Assembly (NCBI GenBank): GCA_963969595.1
Contig: OZ018408.1
Location: forward strand, 6,259,823 to 6,323,822
Direction: 5' to 3'
From: Neckera pumila
Lineage: Eukaryota; Streptophyta; Bryopsida; Hypnales; Neckeraceae
DNA: 64,000 bases
Of this stretch, positions 40,552 to 54,223 are shown in pieces. The notes beneath the pieces are model-generated. The model saw only the letters and a program-made list of their open reading frames with translations. It made no database searches and had not been told where the DNA came from. The stretch's first letter is position 1. Each line of letters starts with the position of its first letter. The position numbers and the translations under genes were made by a program.

Positions 40552-43500
40552 ATGGCGGGAACCAAGGCGCGGAGCAACACGGAGAAGTACGTGGACACGA
40601 AGCGGAAAGATGACATCCGCCATGCCAACATGGTGGCCGCCAAGGCCGTCGCCGATGCGGTGCGCACCAGTTTGGGCCCCCGCGGCATGGACAAGATGTT
40701 GTCCTCGGCCAACGGCGACGTTATCATCACCAACGACGGTGCTACCATTCTTGACAAGGTGCGCCTCGTCGTCTGTTTTTTTTTTCACGATTGTTTTGCA
40801 CTATGAGGGTTTAGGGTTAGCAAGTTCTAAGTTGTGAGCGATTGGGAAGTCTGAGTGCGCGTGGTTTCTGTTTTCCGGCGCCTGTAGATGGAAGTTGTGC
40901 AGCCTGCTGCGAAAATGCTTGTAGAGCTGTCGAAGTCGCAAGATATTGTTGCTGGTGACGGCACTACTACAGGTACACCACTTACTCCTCATTTCTGTTC
41001 TATCTATCGATGAGCGTAACAGACGGCAAGACACCGAAATCGACACCGAGCATTTTTACGATTACGAGGTTGTCGAGATTTTGTTATTTTCTTGTTGGCG
41101 ACTGAAAGAGGATCCGAACACACCAAAAGCATGCATTATTTGGAGACTGTATGTCAAAAGTGTAGGAGGTCAAAATTTTATCGGTGGATGCTCTAAAATG
41201 GCTTCTTCAGCAATACGTACATATTGAAGAAGGGGATGCTCACCGAGCAGCTGATCAAGTGGCGCTTTTGAGTGTCCCTATTTTAGTCGTTCATTGAATG
41301 GAGGATTACAGGTGGCCATGGTCTGTGCTGATTTAGGGTGTGGGATTTCCACTCTGCAGTCGTGGTGTTAGCAGGAGCGTTATTGAAGCAGTGTTTGAAC
41401 CTTTTGGGGAAAGGCGTTCACCCCACCACAATCTCTGAAGCTCTTCACAAGGCGTCTGAAAAAGCTGTCGAGGTGAGACTGGCTTCATTGTTTTGGCAAT
41501 CTCTCTTGTGGTTGTCAAAATATTCCAGAATTTTCTTGTAGGTGGTGGCACCACGGCACTATCCTCAGCATGGGTTAAGCATTTTCAGCCTCTATTGTAT
41601 GTTTAGGTCAGAGAAGTGTTTCGGTAACACTATGTTAATACCGCATTGATTTGATGTTTGGGGACGCAGGTTATTAAGTTTATGGCCATTCCTGTCGAGC
41701 TTACTGATCAGGATCAACTTATTAAAATCGCAAGCACTTCTCTTAACAGTAAGGTATGTGTACCGAATGACAATTTTGAACTTTTTTTCCTGTTCATATG
41801 GGCGATGTTTATGTAGATTTATCTTGTTTAAGCTCTAAATACCCATATTTCTAAAGGCGGCTGCATCCATACCTGTAGGAGTTATAAATAAATCATTTAG
41901 GAAGGTTCAAGGAAGGTAAGAAATGTACCAATAGAAAGAACAAAACATGCCCTACATTCTTGTGTGATAGAAATATGTTTTAAAAGTCCCTATTTTCAAC
42001 TATTAGCTATCAAAGCGGACAAAGTGAACTTTCTATTTAGATTGGTCCCGTTGGTGTTTAGAGCGGAGGTTGCCTGGTGTCTACCAGTTTAATATAATGG
42101 ATGCGGTGAGATGTACGGCATCCTTCCCTGGACTCACGAGAATTCATGCAGGTTGTGAGTCAATATTCATCACTGCTCGCACCATTGGCAGTGAATGCGG
42201 TGCTAAACGTGCGCGATCTTGATCGACCTGACAGTGTTGACCTCAGAGATATCAAAGTTTTGAGGAAGCTTGGGGGAACGGTAAGCTTAATTAGATATTT
42301 TTCTGTGGTATCGACCTAATTGCTTGTTTAGATTGCAGTTGTTGTTCTGTTGAATCTGTTGTTTGGTTAGTAGTTTCTATGCTAAGCATCCTGGTATCAA
42401 GGTGTTGAACAGGTTGATGACACGGAGTTGGTGAAAGGTCTTGTGTTCGACCACAAAGCAAGTCATACAGCTGGTGGACCCACGCGTATAGAAAATGCCA
42501 AAATTGGTTTGATTCAGTTTCAGATTTCTCCCCCCAAAACTGATATTGAGCAGAGTGTCATTGTGTCTGATTACACCCAAGTAAGTCCATTTCACCAATC
42601 TCGGTTTCTATTTACATTTGACCAAACAATGCAAAGTGAATAGTGTAACGTCTCATTCTTACCAATCTTTGCCCTTTTTACAGATGGACAGAATTCTCAA
42701 GGAGGAGAGGAACTACATTTTAGGTATGATTAAGAAGATTCGGGCTACAGGCTGTAATGTTCTACTTGTACAGAAGAGTATCCTGCGGGATGCAGTGACA
42801 GACCTGTCATTACATTATCTTGCCAAAGCAAAGATTCTTGTGATCAAAGATGTGGAGCGAGAGGATATTGAGTTCATTAGCAAAACATTGAATTGTCTTC
42901 CCATTGCAAATATTGAACACTTCCGTGTTGAGAAGCTTGGACATGCTGACCTGGTTGAGGAGGTCCCTGTCGGTAATGGCCGGGTAAGCCTCAAATCTGT
43001 CATTTTGTTTAACGCTACTAGCATGCTCGCTTTAGGTTTGTGTTCAATAAGTCAGGCTGTGTTTACCTGACGAATTTTGTGTTTATCTTCTCTGGCATTG
43101 CTTGTCGCATTTTGTGTCTGCTTATGGTACTTTTGCTTAAATAATCTTGGCTATTCTGGCTTTCATGCAAATAATATTAAAGATCTCATTAATTTTTGTG
43201 AAGAGCATTTGAGACGAGTTGGGAAGCTGGGATTGATGCCCGATTCTGTTGTGGATGATTTTTAACAGGTTGTGAAGGTGACTGGGATCAAGAACATGGG
43301 ACGCACAGTTTCAATCATTGTTCGAGGCTCAAATGCTTTGGTATGCCATTGATTTTAGTCCGACTTCCTTTGCCTTCCAAATTCTTTGATGTAGTTTAGA
43401 TTATAAAGTTGGAAATCATGGAATTGCAAGTTTTCCTGTTTCTCAATTGCCTTCCGTCTCTGTATCAGGTTCTTGATGAGGCAGCTCGGAGCTTGCACGA

Positions 43501-44409
43501 TGCATTATGTGTTATCAGGTGTCTGGTTAATCAGCGATATCTTATTGCAGGTTGAGTTTCCGTTCATTATGTTGTGTTTTCGATGTGTTGATGATTTTGG
43601 ACTTCATAGCATGCTAGTGCACTATTACTATCGTTTTGTGTTGCGCAAAGCTCATTCCACTTTTAACAACACTGGTGCGCAGGTGGTGGTGCACCGGAGA
43701 TTGAGGTTTCTAGGCGTTTGGGTATATGGTCTAGATCATTACAGGGCATGGAAAGTTACTGTGTGCGTGCGTTTGCCGATGCCATGGAGGTAATCTTTGT
43801 TCGAAACTGACCACATATTGTCGTTTATTACTTTTGACTTTTGACTCTTCCCCTTAAATGATGTAGGTTCAGATTTGCTTCTTGACTATTATCCAGGGAT
43901 TCTCCACTTTTTGTTCGTGCTATTTGTAATAGCCTTCAGACAGGCTGTTCTTGAGATTTCAAGGTTTTCCCGTTATTTATCATTCTGTTACCACTTCCCG
44001 ATGTTGACCTAACAACTTGCTGCTTATTCCTTGTTTGAATTGCTTTGCTGTGTAGGTGATTCCCTTTACGCTAGCGGAAAATGCTGGTTTGAACCCAATA
44101 GCTATTGTAACTGAGCTTCGTAATCGACATGCAAATGGAGAGGTATGTTCGGTTGGCATGAATTTTGATTTGCCAAGTGGCCTTGTGGGTATGGATTCTG
44201 ATTTTCAAGCCTGTTGGGATGAAAAGCTTACAGTAACTCTTTTGTTCTTCCAGATAAACACAGGCATCAATGTGAGAAAAGGACAAATTACCAATATATT
44301 GGAAGAAAATGTGGTACAGCCAATGCTCGTGAGCACCAGCGCGTTATCACTAGCTACTGAATGTGTTCGCATGATTCTGAAGATCGATGATATAGTGTCC
44401 ACTCGGTGA
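40552..44409 (+). CDS. CCT4: T-complex protein 1 subunit delta (CCT4), 12 exons
   Basis: Delta subunit of the cytosolic chaperonin CCT/TRiC, which folds actin, tubulin and other proteins with ATP. Exons: 40552-40758, 40888-40972, 41360-41472, 41670-41753, 42152-42280, 42413-42580, 42684-42983, 43269-43340, 43469-43550, 43683-43789, 44056-44142, 44254-44409; all introns GT-AG. They join to 1,590 bases, 529 residues, close to the usual ~535. Motifs: [32 protein letters not shown] (nucleotide site), [30 protein letters not shown]. Phases agree at every junction, and there is no stop or missing key residue. The start is chosen for [13 protein letters not shown], typical of plant delta subunits. 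It is the only clearly intact host gene here. Confidence 0.96.
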
Positions 44410-45153
44410 TTATGAAGGAGCCGGTGTATCACTGGTCGCGTTCCTCTGGAAGGAAGAAGTTGGTGATTAACACAATGTGTACCGCACATGTTGGGATGCA
44501 TGGTTTATTTTTGAATTCCCATTAGGTCCGAATGTTCTAAATTCAGATGTCTTGTAAGGGCTTTGAGTAGATCTGAACGTTCGGAGGTTGTAACACTGGG
44601 ATGAAGTGTTTACTCTTTACTGTTCTTGAATGTAGACTCGACTCTTTTTGTATACCCAAATATGAATGTTTTTGGCCCTTGCAAGCTACTGGAAGGCATG
44701 CAATTACTGTGGGTCTACAATTACTGGGCCTCGAATATACTGTAGGTTGCAAACTCTTTAAATTGCAGGGTATCTTCAGATTTTTTTATCTATTATATGT
44801 AGAGATATTTAGTTTATTTTAAATCGATGATTTGAACAAATAAGCTCTTGAAGAATTTCTCCACTAAGCTTGCTAGCAAAGATAAGGATGTGGTAAATGG
44901 ACAAATGCGTAATGCTACATCATATGTCAAATTTTGGCACACCAAAATGGTTATTCATTACAGGGACTATTTATATTTATCATGGGATATCTTCTTGAAG
45001 AAATAATTTACAAGATTATTTCTCAACTCAATTTTGAATATTTTCCAAAACAAAAATTATGACTATAGGAATGTAGATTGCTTGCTATATGAACTTCACC
45101 ATTATGATTGTCATATTTCAATTTTATTTCTCTAAGGTAGGTAAACTGGCTAA
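44410..45153. other. CCT delta 3' flank
   Basis: About 200-400 bp probably is 3' UTR (TGTA and A/T-rich signals near 44,630-44,800), then AT-rich intergenic DNA. The poly(A) site cannot be fixed. Confidence 0.4.
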
Positions 45154-45384
45154 ATGTAAGGTAGACGTACCCAATATTGACTGCTAATCTAATTCCATCC
45201 AAATGTAGGGCTGTCATTGATTCTAGAGTAGGAATCTATGATAGTAGTACATGCCTTAACTTCACAATAAATGAAGTTAAGGCAAGTACTTGTGTTGTAG
45301 ATTCTCATTCTATAATTAATGAAAGGTCCTACATTTGGGTGGTATTAGGTAGGTGGTTGGTATTAGGTATGTCTACTTTAACAT
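45154..45384. repeat. Fold-back element, ~105-bp arms
   Basis: ATGTAAGGTAGACGTACCCA at the left pairs with the complement of TGTCTACTTTAACAT at the right; the arms stay aligned inward with mismatches (CCAAATGTAGG against its complement CCTACATTTGG) to a perfect 13-bp core, TGCCTTAACTTCA (45252-45264) and TGAAGTTAAGGCA (45272-45284) around a 7-base loop. It has no coding frame. Probably a MITE; RNA from it would form a long hairpin. Confidence 0.7.
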
Positions 45385-46929
45385 GAGAAATTTAGGGATC
45401 CTTGAAAAATGTCCTAAATGAAGGCATAGGTGGATGCAAAGCAAATAGGTGGGGTTTCTTAAAGTTATCATGGTCATGGGGTTGCCATTTGCGTAGGGAA
45501 CACGACAAGAATAAGAAGTAGGTTTGGCAAAGAAGCCATAGTGCGATGGTGGATTTGCGTGAGGAGGACTATTGTAGGAAGATTAGTCTTGTTTAGATTA
45601 GAATTTGTCAAAAACAAACATAGAACGCCATAGACTCAAATTCCATTTTGTCAGCTTTGCATAGATTCTTAGAATGGCCAATTTTATTGCATTGCCAAAC
45701 AATAGACAAATACTAAAATTTCTACAAGAACGAGCAGAGTTTGCAAATGGAATGCATTTTCCAGTCCCCTTGGCATCATTGTACATGGTTTCAATTTGTA
45801 TTCAACATAGTTGTAAATTAAATCTTGTGGTTCGTGAGGTCCTTGTCATCTTCAGTTGAGTGTGAATTCGCAAAGATTGCTGTAGCTGTGGATCCAACTT
45901 TAGTTACAGGAATACTTGTTTTGCATTACCTATGAGCCTGAATTTCAACAAGGTTGGATAATTTAGGAAGACGCTTTTGTCATACTTCCCTAGACAATCT
46001 GTCATATTTGTAGGGGCGTATTTGAAGAGACCACTTGCTCAACATTATTGTGCAGAGATGGTAACGTCAAATATATAATTGACAATTCTATTGAATTAAA
46101 GGCATTTATTTGCACAATCTTCTTCAAGCATAACATTCAGTAGCGTATAGAGAGGCTAACTTTTCCTCTCCAGAGTCCTCATCTACAAAATTCATCTGCA
46201 CATCATGGAGATTTAAAGTAAGCTTTTGTAACATGATAGTGGTAGAACATTTATGGTGTGTTCCATTATTTTTGCTAATTCTGGGACCAGTAAAAAAACA
46301 AAACATATAAATATTAAGTTGGTTTGCCAAAAATCCAAAATATCCACTGAGTCAAATACCAACATCATTGAACCATCATACTACTAAAATCACAACAACC
46401 TCTATAATATCACAATTAATTTTGAATAATATTATAGAAATTCAGTTGCTTTTGTAATAGCCATAGGATACTTTCTACTATATATTATATATTCATTTTG
46501 TGAAATATTTGAAAATCAAACGGATACTTCTAAAAGAACTTCAAAGAAACTTTTCAGACAACAAAACTGTAGATAAATTCTATGTCTTTTTAAAATGTGA
46601 TATTAAATAATAAGGAAGCACCAACCGCTAGCGTTGCTTTATATATTCAAATGTGAAGATTCTACTTACATTTGTTCACTTGATTAAGTTATTCTTATTG
46701 CAATGTTTTCATCTTTGCAAAGGTTATTTTGTAAAAATTATGATATAAAGATTTTCTTTAATTACTTTATATTGTACTATATAAATTTTTTCAAAGAATA
46801 TTATATGAGGATGTCAATATTTTCATTTAAAGATTATACATACTTTGTTTATCTACATTCTATCACATGAAAAATTGATGAAAGTAATATATTTAACGCG
46901 TAGCAAAGCAAGCGCCAATCTCTAGTCTC
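45385..46929. other. Gene-free DNA
   Basis: No gene or clear repeat recognised. Confidence 0.45.
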
Positions 46930-47690
46930 CTATAAAAATAAAAATCATTGGCAAAATGAAGAGATTGCTTCATTGATATTTGTAAGAATGAAGGGTAGAA
47001 ACTTGATTTTTTTTATTGAAATCTATTTTCCATCATGAATCTTGAAAGGTATGGGATATTTGAAGATGAAAGCTTGACTCAAAACGTGTAGGAATTATAT
47101 TTGAAGTAGAATTTTAGACCTCATTTAGGCATGGTAGAATAATTCGTTTCAAAAAATTTCAAGTTTAAAAAAATTGGTAAATGAAGCAAAATTTCATCTC
47201 CAAAAAACAATTTGTAATTTTGAGACTTCAATTGAAAATCATGGACAAAATTAGAGAGGATGTTTGGAACTATCAAAGAAAATGTCTCTTCCAACCATCT
47301 TTAAAATTTGTTCATGAATTTTGATTGGAGGCTTGAAATCTCAAATAATTTTTTGGATATGAAATTTAACTTGATTTCCCAACTTCTTGTATGTTCAAAT
47401 GTTTTTGAAAAAAGTTATTCAACTATATCTAAATGAGGTCTAAAATTCTACTTCAAACACAATTCCTTGCTTGAAGTAGAATTTCAAACTGTGAGTAGTT
47501 GAGCCCCTACTAATTTTAATTTACATATTGTACATTGGTTGTTTTACCTCCTACCACCATTTATATATATTTATAAATAAAGAGCTTGTCTTCTCTAAAT
47601 ACAAATAATGAATGGTTTCTAAAGCAAAGTGAGGGAACTTTGTTGTTGAATTTATTGATTTCAATGAACTGAATGTTGTTTGAAAGCCTT
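46930..47690. repeat. Repeat family M, uninterrupted copy with fold-back core
   Basis: The centre (47091-47466) is an inverted repeat: GGAATTATATTTGAAGTAGA at the left against TCTACTTCAAACACAATTCC at the right, with arms of about 185 bp. Flanking sequence on both sides (ATCTTGAAAGGTATGGGATA at the left; AATTTACATATTGTACATTG at the right) also matches the second copy at 49,090-51,700. It contains no TTAA element, so it offers an approximate empty site for both insertions there. Confidence 0.65.
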
Positions 47691-49089
47691 ATTAAATAAT
47701 ACTAAAATTTATTTTGCTATTGAATGACTTGCAGTGTACAGTTATGACCTAGCTAACTTCTATTCAAATTTCTAACATCTTTGACACGTAGCCTTTTAGT
47801 TGTTGATAGGTTGTGGAATATTCCACATCATTTTGTTGGGAGGAGGGCAATATTGCTAATTGCTATTGAATGTTACGGTGATAGAATTCCTTCCCTATTT
47901 TTTTTTCCATATTCCCTTAAAACCTGTATAGAAATTTGTAGTTTAGAGTAAGTGCACCTACGCAACTGTTTCCACCAAATTTGATTATATTCTTACAAAC
48001 TTACAAAAATACAAAACCACTATCTTAATGTTATATTGATCATTATTGTTAACATAAAAGTATAGATGATTACATTGGATGTCATCTAAAATTTGTCACC
48101 TAAAACATATGGTTATTATATTATTTTAGAACTATTAACCATTGGATTTTCCTTCCATCTATTACTTACTTTGCCTTAACAATTTTTTAATGAATTAATA
48201 TTATTAACATTATTTTTGGGATTTTTCCCCTACATTTCCAGCATAATTCATTGCTACAAAGGTTTATACCTCAAAACTTTGTTGGGCAAAAGTTATGCTC
48301 TAAGTTATGACTTTAACCTTCATAGGACAAGGATATAGTATTCTTTATAGAGAAGGGTGCAATGGATAGGAGGGACATATAAATTGATTTGACCAATTAT
48401 ATAGGTTGTAAAGAGAGGTATTGATTTTCAAGAGGAAGCTTACTTAAGTGGGTGAATTTTTTTATTTTGATTACAACTTTTAAACCAAAGATTAAATATT
48501 GTAGACAACTAAGGTAAACCAACCCATTGTGATCAAACTTTGGAGTCATGTCATTACTGAAATCTTTCAAATTTTTTCCTACACAAAGATAAGTGTGAGA
48601 GATAGTGAGGACTTTTGAAATTGTATTTTTTGGACCAAGTATAAATTAGTTTTGAACTTTTGAAGTGATCAACCCGTAGGGGTCTGTAAGCCACCTCATG
48701 ACCAACAAAATCTGAATCCAATATGGTCATCTTCCTACCCAGTGCACTCACAATATTTTCAAACATAGAAGACCTTAAAAATCAATTTTCGCAAAGGATT
48801 TTACACTGAAAAGTTGGAAGTACCTATTGAGGTCACTAATTACTCTATAACTACCATGTAAGGCATTGATTGTGGTCTGAAAGACCACAAAGGATCATTA
48901 GGTATCCATCATGGGCCATTTGACCGCAATGGGATATTTTACCTTAGCATGTTCAACAAAAAGTAATTCTAAAAATTAATGTCAATTTTTTTGGAAACTA
49001 ATGGATACATCAACTGGAATCAAGTCAAATTCAAGTCAAATAATTTTGAAAATTTGATGAATATCAAATGCACCATCAAATATCAAGAC
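47691..49089. other. Gene-free AT-rich DNA
   Basis: No coding frame or clear repeat boundary recognised. Confidence 0.45.
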
Positions 49090-49285
49090 ATTTTTGTATG
49101 GTAACATGAAGTGCTAAATACATTATATAATGTTAAAAGGAGAGGTGGAGAGGTATTCATTGTAGTGAAGTTCATTGTTCTTCATCAATCTTCAAAGGAT
49201 ATGGGACATTTGAAGCAAGGTGGGAGCTTAACCACTCATAAAAAAAATGCAGTAATTGTGTTCATTACGGAACTCCAGACCTCAT

Positions 49286-50215
49286 TCAACCCCTAAAGTT
49301 CCATAACTATGTTTTTACCAAAAGAGGCTCAAAAATTGCAATTTTTAGTACAAGTACCCAATTTTTGAAAGAAAAAAATTTGACGCATGTAACGATAGGA
49401 GCTTGTAGTATGCTGACTTGAGAATATATGGTAAATATTTCAAAAATATTCACTGCATGGATTGTAAGATATAAGCATTCAAATTCACTGGAACTATTTT
49501 TTTGGCCCTGTGAAAAATAGGGAAGCAGCACTTCACAAGCTCAATTTTACATGAAAAAATGTCCAAAATGATGGTGCTTCTTTAGATTTTTTTCTAGATA
49601 AGTTGGCTACATGCTTGAAAATTTTCACTTCATTTGGAATTGTATAACATATAGGAAAAATATAGTAAGTAGATAGTAGTAGATAATGATTCAAAATACT
49701 AAATTGTCAAGAATTTAATTATAGAATTGAAAAATGCCACTCCCAATGATTGCATTGTTGTATTAAATAATCTACATCCTATGATTTTATTTTTTTCAAA
49801 AAATATTGAAATTTGAGTAAGATAAAGGACTTCAAAGTTTATTCAGAGTAGAGAATCCATAACTGCCCGCAAACTTAAAATCTTCATAACTTTTGACTCA
49901 TTGATAAAAATGGGATGGCTCAAAGCTTTTTACGTATATATAATTCCAGAAAACTAATTTCAAATTTTTTGTTTCTGAAAAAGTGATTTTTTTTTATCTG
50001 CTTGGATTGCCCAATTATTAAAAAAAACTAACATACTAGGCCATAACTTTTGACTTACATTTCCAAATGTCATGAAATTTAGTGCATATGAAAGATATTC
50101 CTTGCGCTCACCTTCTACTGAAATTTCAGCCTAAAATATAAAAATCTCTAGTCACATGTACCTGCCAAAAATTTCTATACAGCCAAAAAACACATGCTGA
50201 TCCTTTAGGGGTTAA
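49286..50215 (+). mobile_element. TTAA-ended (piggyBac-like) element, 930 bp
   Basis: Left end TCAA-CCCCTAAAGTTCCATAAC (TTAA with one change); right end CTGATCCTTTAGGGG-TTAA. The AT-rich interior has no long frame. It is the same subfamily as 59027-59906, which is inverted relative to it. Confidence 0.75.
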
Positions 50216-50291
50216 GAATTTGTAAATCAACTTTTCTCAAATTGAAAAATTCTAAAAAATTGAGTTTAATCATATTAAATCATTTCATCTA

Positions 50292-51221
50292 TTAACCCCT
50301 AAAGTCCCAAGGCCCTTCTTTCATCAAAAACCACTCAAAATTATCATTTCTATAGCAAAGAGCAAAAAAAACATTTAAATATGTTTTTTGCATATTTAAC
50401 CATAGGATCTTGTACTACATTAGTGTAAGAATGTGTGGAAGAAATTTTAGAAACTTTGACCATGTAGATTGCAAGATATTTGCATTTAAAATGAAGGAAT
50501 CAAGTTTTTTTGCACCTTGTTCAACTACATTTTTTGGCTTTGAACCTTCTTAACTTAAAATTCTTGCTCTAATGATTTTGAATTTTGAATTTTATGTGAT
50601 GAAGAATTGAGTTGAGAATCTAGGAAAAAATATTCAAAAAACACACACTTTGTTTTCACTCTTTAAAAATTTATTAAGTAGAAATAGGCTCAAGATTGAA
50701 GGAAAAATGAAATTATTGATAGCTCTAAGATAGGGTTGAAACATACAAATCTCAATGGTGAGATTGTTCTAGCAAGAAATCTTAACCTTGTGAAACCTTT
50801 TTTTTTTAAATTGTCAAGATTGAGTTCAGAAAGGAATCTTACAAGTTATTTTTTCAAGAAGATGCTCTAATTGCCCAAAAAATAAGATTGTCTATAACTT
50901 TTGCATGACAACTCCAAATGGAATGAATCAAAGCTTTCCATGTAGATGAAAATAAAATCTATATGGAAAAGAATTTAAAATTTTTAGTATAAAGTTTTTG
51001 TGAAGGTTATTTTCTGCCTGCCAAACTAAAATTTGGAGATTTACTGCCATAACTTTTGCTACCGGGCACCGATTGAAATAAAAATTACATTTTTAGAAAG
51101 CTAATGTGATTCTCTATCTTCATTAAAAAAATTCAGAAAATCACAACAAATATTGAGACCGTAGGTGCCTTCCCAAAATCCATTTTGTCCCCTAAGGGGA
51201 CAATGGGACTTTAGGGGTTAA
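50292..51221 (+). mobile_element. TTAA-ended (piggyBac-like) element, 930 bp, best-preserved ends
   Basis: TTAA-CCCCTAAAGTCCCAAGG at the left and AATGGGACTTTAGGGG-TTAA at the right: the first 13 bases inside TTAA (CCCCTAAAGTCCC) are exactly complementary to the other end (GGGACTTTAGGGG). Next to the right end is a short hairpin CCCCTAAGGGG. piggyBac elements insert at TTAA and have CCC..GGG termini. No transposase is encoded, so it is non-autonomous. Confidence 0.8.
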
Positions 51222-51700
51222 AATCCGTTTGTGATTTGGAGTCTCTAACTGAAAGTTATGGACAATTGTAGAGGCAACATATGAGAGTATTCTTTCCTAC
51301 CTTCTTCTAAACTTTTTCCATAATTTCTAACTGAAGGCTCCAAATTACAAACAAATTCTTAGAGATGAAATTCAACTTCATTTCCCTCATTTCTTACGGC
51401 AACCAAATTTTTGGAATTTTTTATTTTACTATACTCAAATGAGTTCTGAAGTGTAGCTGTGAAATCAATTAATGCATTTGACTTGACTATTAGCCAGTGG
51501 GCCCTTCATATCCTAATTTACATTTCTCACATAGATTGTTGTACCTCCAACTTCCCCACTTCTATAAAGCACTTGCCTTCACTTTAGAAATCAAGCATTA
51601 GGTAATTTGTAAGGATGTGTGAAAAACACATGGACAAAGCACCTTGCCAATTTCTAAATTAATGAGTTTAAATCAATAAGTGGATGTTGAACCTACTTAT

Positions 51701-53235
51701 TCTACTTTTGATAATTTTTTGACCAGTATGTGTCAAACTTGCTATTGCCTACAATACTTGCAAAAAGCAAAAACCATGAAAAAGTCCACTTCAAGACACA
51801 AACATTATCTAAATCATCTTTCTTTTAAACTGAAAACCAACCATTTGTAAAAGACAAAAAGCCGAAGAAAAGGTCCATTCAAGACATGTGCATCTTCTAA
51901 CTCTCATCTTCCTTTAGGATGTTCTAGATTGACTAATTAATTACAAATCACTCAACAAATACTTACTAAAGTTGACAAAATGTACAATTGACAATTTTAA
52001 TGAGAAAACCTTCAATTTTTTCACATTATTTCATACATAAGGGTTCATTGTATATTAGACCTGCAAAATACAACAATTTATTGTTTACAAAAATGATTAC
52101 TTCTTCCACATATTTAGACAATACAAAATCATTAAACGTCGATACATACATAAACCTAAGTAAGTGTTTTATAAGTCTTCACTTCTTTTATAGATTCAAT
52201 CACAGACAATGAAAATTCCACATGGAATAATATAAATCATAATAATTTTAAGTCTTTTGTTCTTAAATTCAAGATGGTTCTTAAATACAAAGCCATGCTA
52301 GTGACTTATTCATTCATGAAATAATTTACACCATGCAATGGTTGTAAGTGAACCTAAAAAAATACATATAAAAACTAAAAGTCAAGTAAAGACTACAATG
52401 ACAATTCAATCAATTATTTTGTAGAGTTAGACTTGAAGTTTCTATGGTTAAAAGCTTCTAAAGTGTACATGGCTACTACTAGCTTAAGGCGTTCATAGTG
52501 ATAATAGCTGATCTAGCTTTTTCAAAAACAAATGAGCTCAAGCAACTTTTCTCTTCTTTGGAGCCAGGAATTTGGACAATTTTATATTCAACTTGTAAAT
52601 AGTAACATGAAAACTACACTAGAAAATTACATCAATATTATGACATTAGAGTTGTCAATTGCTTAAGCTCTCTTTGCAATCACTTTGCCCATGGGTATTG
52701 TAGATAGAATCCTCAGGAGATCACTATTGATTTTCAGAAAACTACGTGAGTTAAAAGATAAGGGTCCATATAATTCAAAGCAAGATAATTTTATATAATA
52801 TGTAGGACTAGAATAGGGTCTATAAAATGCTACACACTCTAATATATATAAATTAGGCTATGTGAAAACATCATGTAGGAAGAGTCTTTTATTAATAAGC
52901 TAGCCTTGACAAATAGGGACCGTGCAAATTTTTCATATATTACGATGAGTATAGATGTAGGCAAATAATTTCATATAGGATATAAAATGGACATAGTCAA
53001 GAAAATCAACAATAAAGGGTGGTTAATTGAAATTATACCACAATATTTGTATTGTATATATCAAAAATATTAAGGCTAAATATAAGACATTAACCAAAAG
53101 TGGCAAAAAAATTTACATTGCATGAATAGGGAAATTTACCACTTTACCTTAGTAGATTCAACAAATCAAAAATTTACAACAACACAAGGATAGAATTTAT
53201 AGTCTATTTAACTCCAATCTTTGAAGCCATATGTT
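51701..53235. other. Gene-free AT-rich DNA
   Basis: No gene or repeat boundary recognised. Confidence 0.45.
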
Positions 53236-54160
53236 TTAACTCCTAAAGTCCCAAGGCCATTTTTCTATCAAAAATGACTCAAAATTGCTAATTTGGTTGT
53301 ATTCAACCAAGAAAAGAAGAAACATATTTTTCTTAGAATCTTACTATATGATCTTATACTTAACTTATTTCAGATTATGTGGTAAACATTTCATAAAGTT
53401 TGACAGCACAAATTAGAAGATCTTAGCATTCAAAGTTGGAAAATTTTAGTTTTTTGAATACTAGCTTGCAACTTCAGATGACTTTGACAGCCATTTGTAA
53501 AAAAAATATGCAAGCAAACTTTTAATTTAATTTTATTTATACTGAAGAATTGAGTGGAAAATCTAGAATAATTTTTTTCAAAAAAATGACACTTGGTTTT
53601 CATTCTTTAAAAAATTATTAAGTAGAAGTAGGTCCAAGATTAAAAGAAAAACTCAATTGTTAATAGCTCTAAGATGGGATTAAAATAGTATAATTCCAAT
53701 GGTGAGATTGTTGTAGCAAGAAAATTTAGTCTTATTAAACAAATTTTTTGGAAAAATTGTGAAAATTGCATCCAAAAATAAATCATGTAAGTTATTTTTT
53801 TGAGAAGATGCTCAAATTGCCCCAAAAAACAAGAATGTCCATCACTTTCACATAACAAGTGGAATGAATCAAAGCTTCCCATATAAATAAATAACAATCT
53901 ATAACAAAAAATAAAATAAAATAAAACTTTTCTTTTTGTGTGAGGAGATTTCTGCCCACCGCACCAAAAAAAAAGAACCTTTTATGCCATAATGTTTGCT
54001 TTCGGGCATCAATTAAAATAAAAATTATATTCCCCAAAAGCTAGTGTGTTTTTCTATCTTCACAAAAAGTTCAAAAAATTGTGATGAAATACTGAGGGTG
54101 TAGGAGCCTGCTTGAAATCCATTCTGTCTCGTGAGGGGACAATGGAACTTTAGAGGTTAA
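53236..54160 (+). mobile_element. TTAA-ended (piggyBac-like) element, 925 bp
   Basis: TTAA-CTCCTAAAGTCCCAAGG at the left and AATGGAACTTTAGAGG-TTAA at the right. It aligns along its length with 50292-51221, including GTGAGGGGACAATGG near the right end. Confidence 0.78.
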
Positions 54161-54223
54161 TTACTTATACTGAATGAGATGTTCATGGGGTAGTTTCTGT
54201 AGATCCTAATGTATTTAATGTCA

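Larger units (their letters stand above)
49090..51700. repeat. Repeat family M, copy carrying two TTAA elements
   Basis: Three segments, 49090-49285, 50216-50291 and 51222-51700, line up in order with 46,930-47,690: TATGGGACATTTGAAG / CCAGACCTCATT, then CTCAAATTGAAAAATTCT..ATTTCATCTA, then TTTGTGATTTGGAGTCTCTA and AATTTACATTTCTCACATAG. The two gaps are exactly the two TTAA-ended elements. Confidence 0.6.

Noticed and set aside
42377..43793. Separate small genes between 42.4 and 43.8 kb
   Set aside because: These frames are exons and read-through introns of the CCT delta gene on the plus strand or their shadows on the minus strand.
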